From an uncultured Clostridia bacterium (GTDB lineage Bacteria; Bacillota; Clostridia; Christensenellales; UBA1242), in the NCBI GenBank assembly GCA_948442695.1, contig CAOJSF010000001.1, positions 226,514-290,513 on the forward strand: 64,000 bases of DNA, read 5' to 3'. The notes under the pieces are model-generated. The model searched no databases, was not told the origin of the DNA, and was given only the letters and a program-made list of their open reading frames with translations. Positions 43,287-52,529 of the stretch are shown here, piece after piece; the first letter of the stretch is position 1; each line of letters begins with the position of its first letter. Both the position numbers and the translations under genes were made by a program.

Positions 43287-46200
43287 ATGAATTCATTAAC
43301 AAAACGCATTACTAGTGGAATTTGCGTGGCAACATGTGCTTTATCATTATGCTTTGGTCTGCCTCGTTTGATTTCAGCGAAGACAACAAATGCCGCAGAT
43401 GTAAGTCAATCATATACATATTTCTACGACAATTTGACTGTTGCTGATTCAAAAGGTGAGCATCATGAATATACACTTGCTAAAAAATTCTATAGAGTGC
43501 TTGATGAGTTGAACAAGTCGGGAGACTTCAAAGACGGAGTAGTTGACTACTCTCTTACCGCCAACAAAATTTTGACTTCTGCTGAAGTGGAAGCATATGT
43601 AGAAGGCGGAGACATTACAATTCCTAGAGCGTTTGGTGCAGCAAGAGATGCATACCTTACTGACCATCCAGAATTGTTTTATGTCGATTTCTATAAACTC
43701 ACAATAAGCGCAGGTCGCACAAACGGAGTTTATTCAGCCTATATTGATAGTGGTCGTGAAGCAAATATCTATCATGATAATGGTTTCGACTCAAAAGAGG
43801 GTGTAGAATCTGCAATCAAAATTTATAATGAAAAAATAAATGAAATTGCTGAAAAAGCAATCGCAGAAGCAGAAAAAGACACTTATGGTACACAAAAGGC
43901 TGTTTTACAAGCAAGATATGTAAACAGTTATTTGGCAGATACTATTGAATATGATTATGGTTCTTACAATGACTTCATTGAAAACGGAACAACATCGGCT
44001 GCAGTAGTAAGCACTGCTTACGGTGCACTTGTAAACAATGTTGCTGTATGTGGAGGTTATTCTTTCGCATATAAAGCAGTAATGGATAAATTAGGAATTC
44101 CTTGTGTTGTTGTAAATGGTTATGGTCTTTCAGAAGATGAGAAGGGCAATGCAACTGAAAACACTGTTATGCACGCATGGAATTATATCTATTTGCCAGA
44201 TCCAGTGGAAGAGACTGAAGGTGCAAAAACTTTTACTTCACGTGATGCAAAAACTGCTGGAAACTGGTATGCAGTTGATGTAACATGGAATAGCACTGGA
44301 AGAGATAAAAACAAATATATGAATATGGGTTCTTACTCATTACAAACAAATCATATTGTTGATGGTGTAATTTCTTCATCAAAATATGAATTGCAATATC
44401 CAGAACTTTCACTTTATAATTATGGATGTAATACAAATTCAAATGGTTTGGTATATGGTGTAGAGTATGTTCAATCTGATGATATGCTTGATTCTTATGG
44501 TAATCCATATGTTACTCAATGGGAATATATTTCTTACAACGGAATGGGTGCACAAGAACTTGTTGAAAAAGAAGGATTGCATCTTATAGTTCGTTATGCT
44601 TATTTTAAAGATGGAAATCTTAAATGGACAGTTTGGCAAGATATTGATGCATTAATTAAATACGGTGGTCTTGCTGATGGTGGTATAATAGATGATGGTC
44701 ATCAAGTAAAAATTTATGGAAATGCTTCTACTATTTATACTCAATTTGCAGTTATTGATCGTGCTCCTGACCTTAATAAAAATCCAGATTCAATTTGGGC
44801 AAATGAACATAATTTATTCTATGATTATGCAAATACTCCAGCAGATGATATAACTGTCATTTCAGAAGTTTTTGAAAATAAATCATTTGGTACATATGTT
44901 GCTGCACCTTATGTAAGAACTGCAAACTATGATTATCGTGCTGTTCAAGAAATAAGTGATGGAATGAGAGCTCATAATAGCAATATTATGGATGAAAAAT
45001 ATGCAAAAATTTATGAAGTAACATATTATGAACCACTTCGTATATTGAATGAAGATGAAGATATCGGAATATTTGTAACTGGAAAACATTCAAATATATT
45101 AGAATATGCAAAACTTCTTCCTTTACCTAGTGGGAAAATGGTTGAAATGGTTGATGAATATACACTCAGATTTAAGTTTTTGCCTAGTTTGATGTATGAA
45201 CACAATGGAGAACTTTATACTTTTACTTTTACAAATGTAGGCTCAAATCTTATTAGACAAAGACCAAAGAGAGATGAAAACAATCAAATCATACATGATA
45301 AAGATGGTAATGTTGTTACTGAAGATTATACTTCAGATAAATTGCCTAATACTGTAAGTTATGAATTTGCAAGAACATATATTTTATGTTCAAAATACTT
45401 TGGATATGATGGCAGACTCTATATTGATTGTTGTGCTCAACCAGAACTAGTTGACAACTCAGACTTATCTGCAATGGATTTCAAGGATGAGGAAGGAAAT
45501 TCAACTTTCAGTGAATCAGAAAGAAGTCAAATGATGCTTGTTGTAAATACAATGACTCCAGAAGCAGAAGAAAATATGCTTGATGAAATCAGCAATAATT
45601 CTGACATTGATATAAAAAAAGAAGATATCAAGAAAAGTGAAACTTATGATATCAGATTGCAAATTTGCAACAAATACCCAACAATTTCTGATGGAAGTTA
45701 TGTAAGAATTTCTTTAGGCTTCCCAGAAGGTTATGGTCCAGAAGATGAAGGCGTTACATTCAAACTATTCCATCGTAAACATATAAGTGGCGATGAATAT
45801 ATCATTGAAGAAATTCCTTGTGTCGTAACTCAATTTGGAATTGTAGCTACAGTTACAAGTTTCTCTCCTTATATGGTTGCTGTTGTTGATGCTGATAAGG
45901 CTTCAACAGATAAAACTATCTATGCAAGCATTGAAGGAAAAGGTGGTAAACTTACTAAAGAAGATGGTCAAATTATCTCTCTTAAAGAGGGTGAAAGCCA
46001 TGAATACACTATTTTACCAGAAGAAGGATTTAGTATTTACAGTGTTCTTCTTAATGGTGAAGATGTGACAAGTCAAGTAAGAGAAAATAAACTTACTGTT
46101 TCTTATGAACAATTAAAAGCAAACAATGAAATTGAAATTCGTTACATTTCAAATGTAGCAAAAGAACGCTATGAAGAAAAAGAAATTGTAGACCCAGTGA

Positions 46201-46364
46201 AGATTTTAATTTCTACTGATGGTTTACCTCCTATTGAAAGGGTTCAAGAAAACAAATCTTCAAATGCTTTGATAATTTCACTTTCAGTTGTTGGTGCTAT
46301 AGTAGTTGTTGGTGCTGTCTCTATGATAGTAATCAGAAATAAAAAAAATAAAGTTTCAAAATAA
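43287..46364 (+). CDS. Exported transglutaminase-like cell-surface protein
   Basis: A 1025-residue secreted protein. A signal peptide covers residues ~1-35 (LISAKTTNAADV cleavage region). The transglutaminase/cysteine-protease fold domain (~residues 210-345) contains the catalytic triad: Cys in AVCGGYSFAYK, His in VMHAWNYIYL and Asp in YAVDVTWN. Several beta-rich segments follow, and near the end a VTSFSPYMVAVVDADKA segment then an Ig-like repeat. A transmembrane helix (LIISLSVVGAIVVVGAVSMIVI, split by topology only) and a basic tail NKKNKVSK form the C-terminal anchor. There is no LPxTG. AAAGGAGG precedes the ATG. Possible protein cross-linking or peptidase role at the surface. Confidence 0.85.
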   Translation: MNSLTKRITSGICVATCALSLCFGLPRLISAKTTNAADVSQSYTYFYDNLTVADSKGEHHEYTLAKKFYRVLDELNKSGDFKDGVVDYSLTANKILTSAEVEAYVEGGDITIPRAFGAARDAYLTDHPELFYVDFYKLTISAGRTNGVYSAYIDSGREANIYHDNGFDSKEGVESAIKIYNEKINEIAEKAIAEAEKDTYGTQKAVLQARYVNSYLADTIEYDYGSYNDFIENGTTSAAVVSTAYGALVNNVAVCGGYSFAYKAVMDKLGIPCVVVNGYGLSEDEKGNATENTVMHAWNYIYLPDPVEETEGAKTFTSRDAKTAGNWYAVDVTWNSTGRDKNKYMNMGSYSLQTNHIVDGVISSSKYELQYPELSLYNYGCNTNSNGLVYGVEYVQSDDMLDSYGNPYVTQWEYISYNGMGAQELVEKEGLHLIVRYAYFKDGNLKWTVWQDIDALIKYGGLADGGIIDDGHQVKIYGNASTIYTQFAVIDRAPDLNKNPDSIWANEHNLFYDYANTPADDITVISEVFENKSFGTYVAAPYVRTANYDYRAVQEISDGMRAHNSNIMDEKYAKIYEVTYYEPLRILNEDEDIGIFVTGKHSNILEYAKLLPLPSGKMVEMVDEYTLRFKFLPSLMYEHNGELYTFTFTNVGSNLIRQRPKRDENNQIIHDKDGNVVTEDYTSDKLPNTVSYEFARTYILCSKYFGYDGRLYIDCCAQPELVDNSDLSAMDFKDEEGNSTFSESERSQMMLVVNTMTPEAEENMLDEISNNSDIDIKKEDIKKSETYDIRLQICNKYPTISDGSYVRISLGFPEGYGPEDEGVTFKLFHRKHISGDEYIIEEIPCVVTQFGIVATVTSFSPYMVAVVDADKASTDKTIYASIEGKGGKLTKEDGQIISLKEGESHEYTILPEEGFSIYSVLLNGEDVTSQVRENKLTVSYEQLKANNEIEIRYISNVAKERYEEKEIVDPVKILISTDGLPPIERVQENKSSNALIISLSVVGAIVVVGAVSMIVIRNKKNKVSK

Positions 46365-46375
46365 TTCATCAAAAT

Positions 46376-46407
46376 AAAAAAGTCGTATTAATTTACGACT
46401 TTTTTTA
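46376..46407 (+). terminator. Rho-independent terminator
   Basis: AAAAAGTCGTA and TACGACTTTTT pair around TTAATT, with a T-run after. Confidence 0.85.
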
Positions 46408-46490
46408 ACCCTAGTGATAAAACAAATTTTTCGTGATTTATAATTTAAAATATCAAAATTTATAGAGGGGATTATAATTTGAAAATAAAA

Positions 46491-46514
46491 AACAGCATTA
46501 TTAAATATGCTGTT
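46491..46514 (-). terminator. Terminator after rpsT
   Basis: AACAGCAT and ATGCTGTT pair around an 8-nt A/T loop; on the minus strand a T-run follows. It lies about 60 nt beyond the rpsT stop. Confidence 0.65.
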
Positions 46515-46570
46515 ATTTTTAGATACTAGAGTAATAACACAAATAATAAGAGTGTTTTTTTTAGTTATTC

Positions 46571-46837
46571 TTATTTGTTTACATTTTCAAGTAATTTTGC
46601 ATAATGTGCTTTTTTTCTGTTTGCGCTGTTTTTGTGAATTACATTGTCACTTGCAGCCTTATCAAGCAGAGAAACAACTTCGCTATATAAATTTTGAGCA
46701 TTTTCTACTTCTTTATTGTTTACTGCCATTTTGAATTTTTTAGCACAAGTAGAAATTCTTGATTTTATAGCCTTGTTTTGAGCAGTTTTCTTTTCAATGA
46801 TTTTTACTCTTTTTTCAGCTGATTTAATATTAGGCAT
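46571..46837 (-). CDS. rpsT: 30S ribosomal protein S20
   Basis: S20 is a primary 16S rRNA-binding protein of three helices. The 88 residues contain MPNIKSAEKRVKI, IKSRISTCAKKF and the conserved KAASDNVIHKNSANRKKAHYAKLL ending (given here in blocks IHKNSANRKK and HYAKLL). AGGAG precedes the ATG. Its divergent arrangement with gpr is the same as in Bacillus. Confidence 0.97.
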   Translation of the reverse strand: MPNIKSAEKRVKIIEKKTAQNKAIKSRISTCAKKFKMAVNNKEVENAQNLYSEVVSLLDKAASDNVIHKNSANRKKAHYAKLLENVNK

Positions 46838-46938
46838 ACTTTCACTCCTTTATATTTTTCTACATCAAAGTATAACACAAAAAAAATGATAAATCAAGTA
46901 AAATAAATATTTTTTTTAAAAATATCCAAAATAATTGT

Positions 46939-47697
46939 ATGTTTGATTTGATTGATGAATGTGGAAGTGATTTAAAAAGGTTTGGTTATACCGTCAAAAG
47001 GCTTGACAGGTATGGTATATCAACCGCCACCTTAGATGTAAAAAATAGAGAAGAAAGCAGAGAAATAGGATTAAGTGAGGGAAGTTATTATATTTTCAAC
47101 AGTCCTTTTATTTATCAGTTGGGTGAAGAAAATGAAGAGTTTTTATCAAGTTTAATGTCAAAGAGATTGAAAAATATTTTTAAGAATTTGGGCATTAAAA
47201 AATCATCTCGAATTCTCATAATAGGTCTCGGAAATCCTGATATAAAAGCAGATAGTTTGGGAAAAGAAGTCTTTGACAAAATTGATGTTCAACCACTTGA
47301 TAAGGACAACAATATATTTAAGTTTTGTCCTAATATCTTCTTTTCGACAGGAATAGACACTCTTAATATGGTAAAAATGTTTGTAAGAAACCTTAAAGTC
47401 AACCTTGTCATAATTATTGACTCTCTTACAACTCAAAATATTGCAAGGCTGGGCACATCTTTTCAAATTACAACTTCAGGGATGACACCGGGAAGCGGAG
47501 TAAATCGTTTTGGAAACCGAATATGCCGTGAAAGTGTGGGTGCGGAGTGTATTTCATTTGGAGTCCCTTTTATGATATCGTCAAGTTCTTTTGTCAAAGA
47601 TGATGTTGATATTTTACTTGTGCCAAAAGATATAAAAGAAAATGTTGGTTTGGCGGGTAAAATAATTGCAAAGTCGATAAGTGAGGTGATATATTGA
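46939..47697 (+). CDS. gpr: Germination protease GPR, compact form
   Basis: GPR degrades the small acid-soluble spore proteins at germination. The 252-residue protein has the family blocks RILIIGLGNPDIKADSLG, VNLVIIIDSLTTQNIARLG (acid catalytic residue region), TTSGMTPGSGVNRFGNRI and VGAECISFGVPF. Usual GPR has ~320-370 residues: here the propeptide at the N-terminus is short and the ~100 residues after the SGVxxR block are largely missing. No Shine-Dalgarno is seen within 20 nt. Divergent from rpsT. It demonstrates sporulation ability or a recent spore-forming ancestor. Confidence 0.88.
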   Translation: MFDLIDECGSDLKRFGYTVKRLDRYGISTATLDVKNREESREIGLSEGSYYIFNSPFIYQLGEENEEFLSSLMSKRLKNIFKNLGIKKSSRILIIGLGNPDIKADSLGKEVFDKIDVQPLDKDNNIFKFCPNIFFSTGIDTLNMVKMFVRNLKVNLVIIIDSLTTQNIARLGTSFQITTSGMTPGSGVNRFGNRICRESVGAECISFGVPFMISSSSFVKDDVDILLVPKDIKENVGLAGKIIAKSISEVIY

Positions 47698-48254
47698 ATT
47701 ACTATCTTTTTATACCATTTGTTTTGATTTTATTGTTGTTTATACCTGTTAGGGTTGAGGGACGAGTTTCTTTTAATGTCCTTGATAGGTCTGGTGCATT
47801 TGGTGTCTTTGTCTATGGGATAAAGGTTGAATATGAGCAGTTTTGGATTGAGAACAAAAAAATTATCACCAAAAAGGCTGATGACCTTGAAAGTCATATT
47901 TTAAATATAGAAAGCAAAAGTTTTTTGTATTTAAAGACACTTGCCTTGCAGGTTGTAGATAAGTCAAGATTGAAAGAATTTTTTGTGTTTTACAATCTAG
48001 GTGTCAAAGATGCGTTTAAATCAGCCATGTTAGGCGGTTATATCAATGTTTTTCTTCTTACCTTTATGACTTCAATAAAAAACATAAAACCGACTGCGTC
48101 AATGGGAGTTTATGACACAATATCATATAATGACAAGGTCTGTCAGTTTGCAACTAGGGTGCTGATGACAATTTCTTTGCTGGATGTTGTATATTCTTTG
48201 CTTCGTTCGGTTATTCTAACTAAGAAAATATCAAGTAAAACAGGAGGTCAATAA
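47694..48254 (+). CDS. DUF2953 (YtfI-like) membrane protein
   Basis: A 186-residue protein with an N-terminal membrane segment (FIPFVLILLLFIPVRVEG, topology inferred) and the DUF2953 pattern: V.G.VSFN followed by a long central region ending in membrane helix IKPTAS.....DTISYNDKVCQF. The start is TTG at 47694, overlapping the gpr stop (TTGA), with GAGGTG 7 nt upstream. The family accompanies ytfJ in spore-formers, as here (one-base overlap with the next gene). Confidence 0.75.
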   Translation: MNYYLFIPFVLILLLFIPVRVEGRVSFNVLDRSGAFGVFVYGIKVEYEQFWIENKKIITKKADDLESHILNIESKSFLYLKTLALQVVDKSRLKEFFVFYNLGVKDAFKSAMLGGYINVFLLTFMTSIKNIKPTASMGVYDTISYNDKVCQFATRVLMTISLLDVVYSLLRSVILTKKISSKTGGQ

Positions 48255-48697
48255 TGAAATATTATTCTGGAAGTGACAATATACAAAATCTTATCAATGT
48301 GGCAATGGACAAAATCAAGACCATTGTTGATAGTAGCACTGTCATCGGAGAAAAGGTTGAGTCGCCTGACGGCACAACAATTATCCCTATTTCTCGAGTG
48401 TCAGTTGGTTATGTAGTAGGCGGTGGAGAATATGCCGATCTTTCTTCAAGAAGGGTTGCAAATCATTTTCCTATGGCTGGAGGTTCTAGTGGAGGAATGA
48501 GTCTTTCTCCAGTTGGATTTTTGACAATATACAATGGTGAAGTAAAATTTATCAATGTTGAAAACAAATCTTTATATCAAACGATATTAAATATGTTCAA
48601 CACGCTTCTTGCAAAAATTGATGAGTCTAATATAAACAATCAAAATGTCAACAATGGCAGTGAGAATCAGTCCTATGAGGAGGAAAGAGATGACTAA
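48254..48697 (+). CDS. ytfJ: Sporulation protein YtfJ/GerW family
   Basis: A 147-residue protein of the GerW (YtfJ) family, which is needed for germination receptor function or spore membrane integrity in Bacillus. Typical features are VDSSTVIGEKVESPDGTTIIPISRVSVGYVVGGGE in the first half (shown here as blocks VIGEKVESPDG and ISRVSVGYVVGGG) and GGSSGGMSLSPVGFL with the glycine-serine loop. It overlaps its upstream neighbour by one base and dacF by 8 nt. A four-gene gpr-DUF2953-ytfJ-dacF spore unit is thus formed. Confidence 0.92.
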   Translation: MKYYSGSDNIQNLINVAMDKIKTIVDSSTVIGEKVESPDGTTIIPISRVSVGYVVGGGEYADLSSRRVANHFPMAGGSSGGMSLSPVGFLTIYNGEVKFINVENKSLYQTILNMFNTLLAKIDESNINNQNVNNGSENQSYEEERDD

Positions 48698-49853
48698 AAA
48701 TTTAAGAAATAGTCTTGCCTCTTTTCTTTGTATTATTATGGCACTTTTATTACTTGCTGTGGGATGTGCGATGAGCGGACTTAAAACCGACATTAATACA
48801 GCAAAGGCTGATTATGCTTCAACATCTGCAAAGGCTATGTGTGTAATGGAAGTGGGTTCTAAGAGGATGCTATATAATAAAAATCAGTCAGCAAAGTTGC
48901 CTATGGCAAGCACAACAAAGATTATGACAGCAATCACTGCAATCGAAAACTGTGAAGATCTTGATAAGACCTTTGAAATCTCGCCTAAATCAGTTGGAAT
49001 AAGTGGAACAAGCATATATCTTAGAAAGGGTGAAAAAATGTCTATGAGAGACCTTTTGTATGGGCTTATGCTTGTATCAGGTAATGATGCTTCTGTTGCT
49101 ATAGGCGAACAAATTTCTGGCAGTCATCAGAAGTTTGTTGAACTTATGAATAAGACAGCACAAATGATAGGAGCAAACGACAGCCATTTTGATAATACTC
49201 ATGGCCTTGACAGCAACACACATTATACAACTGCATATGACCTTGCGCTTATTACAAGTTATGCACTTGAGAATGAAACTTTCAAGGATTTAGTTTCAAC
49301 AAAAAATACAAAAATTGTCAATACTGATGGTAAAGTAAGATATCTAAAGAATAAAAATAAACTTTTAAATTCTTTAGAGGGATGTTGTGGAGTCAAAACA
49401 GGTTTCACAGATGATGCAGGAAGATGTCTCGTCTCTGCCTGTGAGCGAGATGGAATGACGGTTGTTTGCGTCGTATTAAATTGTGGACCTATGTTTGAAG
49501 AAAGTAGTGCACTTCTTGAAAGGGCTTTTAAAGATTACAATTTGATTGATTTAACAACAGGTTATGCTTATAATAAACAAATAAAAGTCAATGAAGGTAA
49601 GAGCGAAAGTGTGCAAATAGGCACAAGTGGAAAATATCTTTATCCTTTAAAAGCAGAAGAAATTTCTAAGGTGAGATATGAGTATAATATTAAAGATAGC
49701 ATAGAGGCACCTGTCAATAGAGGCGATGAAGTTGGAGAGATTAAAATTTTTATTGATAAAAACTTGCATTTTTCTGAAAAAGTAGTTACAATGGAAGATG
49801 TAAGGAGAGATTCTATATGGTCTAAACTGAAAGACTTTGTAGAACGATGGTAA
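48690..49853 (+). CDS. dacF: D-alanyl-D-alanine carboxypeptidase DacF-like
   Basis: A serine-type penicillin-binding protein that trims the terminal D-Ala of peptidoglycan pentapeptides; DacF works in the forespore. The 387 residues contain a signal/anchor (~10-30), the SxxK motif in PMASTTKIMTA, SGN in LVSGNDAS and KTG in VKTGFTDDAG, plus the PBP5-type C-terminal domain. AGGAGG 7 nt upstream identifies the ATG at 48690, which lies inside ytfJ's last codons. No C-terminal amphipathic anchor is obvious. Confidence 0.92.
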   Translation: MTKNLRNSLASFLCIIMALLLLAVGCAMSGLKTDINTAKADYASTSAKAMCVMEVGSKRMLYNKNQSAKLPMASTTKIMTAITAIENCEDLDKTFEISPKSVGISGTSIYLRKGEKMSMRDLLYGLMLVSGNDASVAIGEQISGSHQKFVELMNKTAQMIGANDSHFDNTHGLDSNTHYTTAYDLALITSYALENETFKDLVSTKNTKIVNTDGKVRYLKNKNKLLNSLEGCCGVKTGFTDDAGRCLVSACERDGMTVVCVVLNCGPMFEESSALLERAFKDYNLIDLTTGYAYNKQIKVNEGKSESVQIGTSGKYLYPLKAEEISKVRYEYNIKDSIEAPVNRGDEVGEIKIFIDKNLHFSEKVVTMEDVRRDSIWSKLKDFVERW

Positions 49854-49856
49854 CAA

Positions 49857-50564
49857 ATGAGATTAAATAAATTTTTATCAAACAGCGGAGTGGCTTCAAG
49901 AAGAAAGTGTGACCAACTTATTGCTGATGGCAAAGTTGAAGTCAATGGAAAGACCGTAAATGAAATGGGCCATAAAATAAATGAAAAAAAAGATAAAGTG
50001 ACAATAGAGGGAAGGGTAATTAAATTGCCTTCCTCTTTTGTATATATAAAACTTAATAAGCCAAAAGGATATGCTTGCACTGCAAGTGATGAGAAGGGCA
50101 GAAAAACCATTTATGAACTTATTGATTGCGAAGAAAGGCTCTTTTCTATAGGCAGACTTGACTATGAAACAGAGGGGCTTATTATTCTTACAAATGATGG
50201 CAACTTTGCAAATCAAGTTGCTCATCCTAGATATAGCACCGAAAAAGAATATAGAGTCACTGCAGAGGGTGAAATTAAAGAAAGTGAACTTGCTGTGATG
50301 AGAAAGGGAGTTGTTGTTGACGGGGAAAGAATGCCATCAGCAAAGATTGAATGGCTTTCATTTGAAAATGGCTTTACAAAACTTTCTGTTGTTATTGATG
50401 AAGGACAAAACAGACAAATAAGACGTATGTTTGACGCTATCGGTCATCAAATCAAACTTCTTAAAAGGGTGAGAATCGGCGGTGTTAAACTGGGAGGACT
50501 CAAACGAGGAGAATATAGAGATTTGACTGAGGAAGAACTTAATCTGCTTGTGAGGGCTAAATAA
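49857..50564 (+). CDS. rluB: 23S rRNA pseudouridine synthase RluB-like
   Basis: A 235-residue pseudouridine synthase of the RsuA/RluB/E/F family, which modifies the 23S rRNA helix 89-93 region. The N-terminal S4 domain (MRLNKFLSNSGVASRRKCD, residues 1-19) is followed by the catalytic block IGRLDYETEGLIILTNDG (catalytic Asp near residue 101) and QNRQIRRMFDAIGH. It begins 3 nt after dacF and overlaps the following flavoprotein by one base. RluB in Firmicutes often sits beside scpB; here it is in the spore cluster. Confidence 0.93.
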   Translation: MRLNKFLSNSGVASRRKCDQLIADGKVEVNGKTVNEMGHKINEKKDKVTIEGRVIKLPSSFVYIKLNKPKGYACTASDEKGRKTIYELIDCEERLFSIGRLDYETEGLIILTNDGNFANQVAHPRYSTEKEYRVTAEGEIKESELAVMRKGVVVDGERMPSAKIEWLSFENGFTKLSVVIDEGQNRQIRRMFDAIGHQIKLLKRVRIGGVKLGGLKRGEYRDLTEEELNLLVRAK

Positions 50565-51766
50565 TGGAGATTGCTGTTATAGGTGGCGGTGCTTCAGGTC
50601 TTATGGCAGGTGGCTTTTTGGCAAAACAAGGTCATAATGTCACTATATTTGATGGTAATGAAAAGTGCGGGAAAAAGATATATATCACAGGTAAAGGAAG
50701 ATGCAATGTCACAAATGATTGTGATAATGAAGAATATCTTTTAAATGTCGTAAATGGAAATAAATTTATGCGTTCGGCTATCAGTCAATTTGACAGCAGT
50801 GATACAAAACAATTTTTTGAAAGTTTGGGCGTAAAATTAAAGGTCGAGAGAGGCAATAGAGTCTTTCCTGTCAGCGATAAGGCAAGTGATATTATAAAAG
50901 CACTTTTATTGCATTGTCATGATTGTGATTTGCATCTAAATGAAAAAGTTGAGTTTATAGAAAAACAAGTCGAGACTTTTTATGTTAAGACAACATCCAA
51001 ATCATACAATTTTGATAGAGTTGTCATTGCGACCGGTGGAATGAGTTATTCTGCGACTGGGAGCAGAGGAGACGGTTATAAGTTTGCAAAAATGAGTGGT
51101 CATAACATTATAAAACCTCGTGGTGCATTAGTGCCTATAGAACTTAAAGATGAATTTTGTAAGGCTTTAGCAGGCTTGTCACTTAAAAATGTGACACTAA
51201 ATGCAAAATTTAATGGAATGACAAAGAGTCTGTTTGGTGAAATGCTTTTTACGCATAATGGTATTTCTGGACCTATCGCACTATCTATGTCAAGTCTTAT
51301 TGCAGAGTCTAAAGATGTTTGCCTTTCAATTGATTTTAAACCTGCCTTGACTACAAACCAAATAGAAGAAAGACTATTGAGAGATTTTTCAACAAATTTA
51401 AATAAAAACATCACATATATTATAAAAGGCCTTCTTCCAAATAGTTTGGTGGAGATATTTTTGTCAAAACTGGGAATCAGTGGTGAAACAAAGGTCAATT
51501 CAATTACAAAACAACAAAGGCAAGGTATATCAAGTTTACTTAAAAATTTTAAGTTGAAATTTAAAAGTTTATATCCTATCGAAGCGGGTATTGTCACTGG
51601 TGGAGGTGTGGATTTAAAGGAGATAAATCCAAAAACCATGGAGAGTAAACTTGTGAAAGGACTATATTTTGTTGGAGAAGTGCTTGATGTTGACTGTCTC
51701 ACAGGTGGATTTAATCTTCAAACTGCTTTCTCAACTGCATATGCTTGTGCAATCAATATGAATTAA
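50564..51766 (+). CDS. HI0933-family FAD flavoprotein
   Basis: A 400-residue flavoprotein of the HI0933/BaiN type (aminoacetone oxidase family, NAD(P)/FAD-dependent). The FAD motif GGGASGLMAGGFLAK is at residues ~7-21, with CGKKIYITGKGRCNVTN following, then VIATGGMSYSATGSRGDGY and FVGEVLDVDCLTGGFNLQ. Members include an rRNA-modification candidate (RdsA in E. coli) and bile acid oxidoreductase BaiN. The substrate cannot be told. It overlaps the pseudouridine synthase gene by one base, which would fit an RNA modification role but is only suggestive. Confidence 0.88.
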   Translation: MEIAVIGGGASGLMAGGFLAKQGHNVTIFDGNEKCGKKIYITGKGRCNVTNDCDNEEYLLNVVNGNKFMRSAISQFDSSDTKQFFESLGVKLKVERGNRVFPVSDKASDIIKALLLHCHDCDLHLNEKVEFIEKQVETFYVKTTSKSYNFDRVVIATGGMSYSATGSRGDGYKFAKMSGHNIIKPRGALVPIELKDEFCKALAGLSLKNVTLNAKFNGMTKSLFGEMLFTHNGISGPIALSMSSLIAESKDVCLSIDFKPALTTNQIEERLLRDFSTNLNKNITYIIKGLLPNSLVEIFLSKLGISGETKVNSITKQQRQGISSLLKNFKLKFKSLYPIEAGIVTGGGVDLKEINPKTMESKLVKGLYFVGEVLDVDCLTGGFNLQTAFSTAYACAINMN

Positions 51767-51892
51767 AAATTACAGTCGTTTGATATTATTTTCAAAAATA
51801 AAATACTGATATAATATCATAAAATAAAATGTTGAGTTATATATAAAAATATAAGAATTATAAATATATATTTAATTTAAAAGGGGTGGATT

Positions 51893-52501
51893 ATGTTTCA
51901 TTTTTATCAATTTACTTTATGCCTTCCTATCAGAACCTGCTTTCCTGCCAAAATTATAGGAAAGGAAAATTTACCAAAAGGTGCTTGTATAATTTCAAGT
52001 AATCATACATCTAATTTAGATGCTATTTTACTTGCTTTGCATACATGGGAGAAAAAATATTATTTGGCTAAGAAAGAACTTTTTTCAAATAAGATGTCAA
52101 GTTCTTTTTATAAGTCATTAGGTTGCATCAAAATCGACAGAGAAAAGAGTGATGTAAATGCAATAAAGAATAGCCTGAAGGTGCTTAAAGATGGCAAGAA
52201 GTTGGTAATATTCCCTGAAGGGACAAGGGTGAACAAAGAGAATATGGAGATGGGAGAGGTAAAACATGGCGTTGCAATGTTTGCAACCAAAGCAAAAGTC
52301 CCAGTTGTGCCTATGTTTATAAGCAGAAAACCAAAACTTTTTAGAAGAACAAAGATATTTATCGGTAAACCTTTTGAACTTGAGGAGTTTTATGGCAAGA
52401 AATTGTCAAGTGAAGAACTTGAGAAAGCGAGTAATGTAATAGTGGAGAAAATGAACGAACTGAGAGAATATGCACTAAATTCTTTGACAAAGAAAAAATA
52501 A
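51893..52501 (+). CDS. plsC: 1-acyl-sn-glycerol-3-phosphate acyltransferase
   Basis: PlsC converts lysophosphatidic acid to phosphatidic acid with an acyl donor. The 202-residue protein has the NHTSNLD (HxxxxD) motif at ~residue 43, FPEGTR near residue 110 and the VPVVPMFI block. AAAGGGG precedes the ATG. It is followed by an S1-domain gene, as in many Firmicutes (cmk-plsC-rpsA order), although cmk is not adjacent. Confidence 0.9.
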   Translation: MFHFYQFTLCLPIRTCFPAKIIGKENLPKGACIISSNHTSNLDAILLALHTWEKKYYLAKKELFSNKMSSSFYKSLGCIKIDREKSDVNAIKNSLKVLKDGKKLVIFPEGTRVNKENMEMGEVKHGVAMFATKAKVPVVPMFISRKPKLFRRTKIFIGKPFELEEFYGKKLSSEELEKASNVIVEKMNELREYALNSLTKKK

Positions 52502-52529
52502 TTTGATAGACTCTTTCTAAGAGGTGTTT

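Noticed and set aside
43287-46364. Sortase-anchored LPxTG protein
   Set aside because: The segment before the C-terminal helix reads LPPIE, not LPxTG, and the anchor can be explained by the helix and basic tail alone.
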